From Candidatus Cloacimonadota bacterium (lineage in GTDB: Bacteria; Cloacimonadota; Cloacimonadia; Cloacimonadales; TCS61), in NCBI GenBank assembly GCA_030628755.1, contig DAOVQH010000186.1:1-5412 (forward strand): a DNA stretch of 5,412 bases. The letters run 5' to 3'. Made by a program: the position numbers and the translations under genes. Below, piece after piece: positions 4,910 to 5,412 of the stretch. Under the pieces are notes generated by a model. That model was not told the DNA's origin and made no database searches. It worked only from the letters and a program-made list of their open reading frames with translations. Every line of letters starts with the position of its first letter. Position 1 is the stretch's first letter.

Positions 4910-5284
4910 ATGATAATAGAAAAAAAATTATTATTTGAAGGTTCATTAGGTGAGAAAGAATTTACAGCTTTATTTGATTCCGGTGCAACTTATTCTTGTA
5001 TCAGACCGGAAAATGCAGAAAAAATAGGTAGTATTGAACCTATCCTACATCCTTTTAAAATTGAAACCGCATCTGAAGGTCATTTTATCGAAGCAAAAAA
5101 TAGAGTTTCTTTAGACTTTTATATAAATGACTTTCATTTCTCAGATGAATTTATGGTTGTTCCTAATTTGTCTGAAGATGTTATCATCGGAACAAAAACG
5201 ATGCAAAGCTGGAGACTTAAACTTGATTTCGAAAATGACCAGGTTCTGTTTGATCCGCGAGTAACAAAATTAAGATTACTTTAA
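4910..5284 (+). CDS. Retropepsin-like aspartic protease, DSG type
   Basis: A 124-residue protein with no signal peptide or membrane segment. Asp23-Ser24-Gly25 in TALFDSGATYSCI has the form of a retropepsin active site; DSG is a known active variant of DTG. IIG (92-94) in EDVIIGTKTMQSWRLKLDF is the matching second motif. The ending FENDQVLFDPR is typical of bacterial retropepsin-like domains. It shares the fold but little sequence with the protein at 4238-4600, so the two are not a recent duplication. Its length is right for a complete single-domain protein that works as a dimer. The start is supported by GGAGA nine bases upstream. The substrate is unknown, and an inactive binding role cannot be excluded. 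Confidence 0.8.
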   Translation: MIIEKKLLFEGSLGEKEFTALFDSGATYSCIRPENAEKIGSIEPILHPFKIETASEGHFIEAKNRVSLDFYINDFHFSDEFMVVPNLSEDVIIGTKTMQSWRLKLDFENDQVLFDPRVTKLRLL

Positions 5285-5343
5285 TCTCAATTTGAATGGA
5301 TGATATTATCTGTATTGCTTGATCGGACAAACAAAATTAATTC

Positions 5344-5412
5344 TCAATCCTGTTCAGGAATGTAAATGGACTGCTGACCTTTATAAAATGATATGACATT
5401 TCTTTGAGTTCC
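5344..5412 (-). CDS. Possible C-terminal end of a minus-strand gene, cut by the right edge
   Basis: Reading leftward from the window end, one frame gives 22 codons before a TGA at 5344-5346, ending SFYKGQQSIYIPEQD. A second minus-strand frame is also open this far, so the choice of frame is uncertain. The fragment matches no family I can name. The remaining 5285-5343 holds no hairpin or terminator that I can see. Confidence 0.2.
   Translation of the reverse strand, partial: GTQRNVISFYKGQQSIYIPEQD

Overview
The window is AT-rich bacterial DNA with unusually wide intergenic spaces (about 660, 670 and 310 bp) packed with palindromic repeats. All four supported genes lie on the + strand. The repeat style (AAACCTGTCAGGTTT and CCCGAAAGCTTTCGGG palindromes), a multi-domain exported DUF1573 protein and small retropepsin-like genes suggest an uncultured anaerobe of the FCB group, perhaps Cloacimonadota-like. 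No phylogenetic marker is present, so this is a weak guess.

Layout: (1) 2-1492, the C-terminal three quarters of a transketolase, cut by the left edge and carrying an odd C-rich in-frame tract at 581-615. (2) 1493-2150, non-coding: two stem-loops (the second a likely terminator), then a ~240 bp repeat unit (copy A). (3) 2151-3569, one gene interrupted by an in-frame TGA at 2346-2348. (4) 3570-4237, non-coding: a second copy (B) of the repeat unit, then a run of hairpins. (5) 4238-4600, a small DTG aspartic protease. (6) 4601-4909, more hairpins, one an inverted relative of part of copy B. (7) 4910-5284, a second, different DSG retropepsin-like protein. (8) 5285-5412, little content; possibly the end of a gene on the minus strand.

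The main discovery is in region 3. Read through the TGA, the gene gives a 472-residue exported protein with three DUF1573/ASH-like beta-sandwich domains and a C-terminal rhodanese domain. The TGA falls on the first cysteine of the DUF1573 signature Ser-Cys-Gly-Cys-Thr, so the protein reads Ser-Sec-Gly-Cys-Thr. Nineteen bases after the TGA comes a perfect 6-bp hairpin with a GGUC loop. This is the loop sequence of the E. coli fdhF SECIS element, at nearly the same distance. Position, hairpin and uninterrupted downstream homology together point to a selenoprotein rather than a pseudogene. TGA is an ordinary stop for two genes here, including this one, which argues against a changed genetic code.

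The genes do not look like one operon: each is separated from the next by hundreds of bases of repeats. Transketolase belongs to the non-oxidative pentose phosphate pathway. The selenoprotein probably handles sulfur or redox chemistry outside the cytoplasm. The two protease-like genes have no evident partner here.
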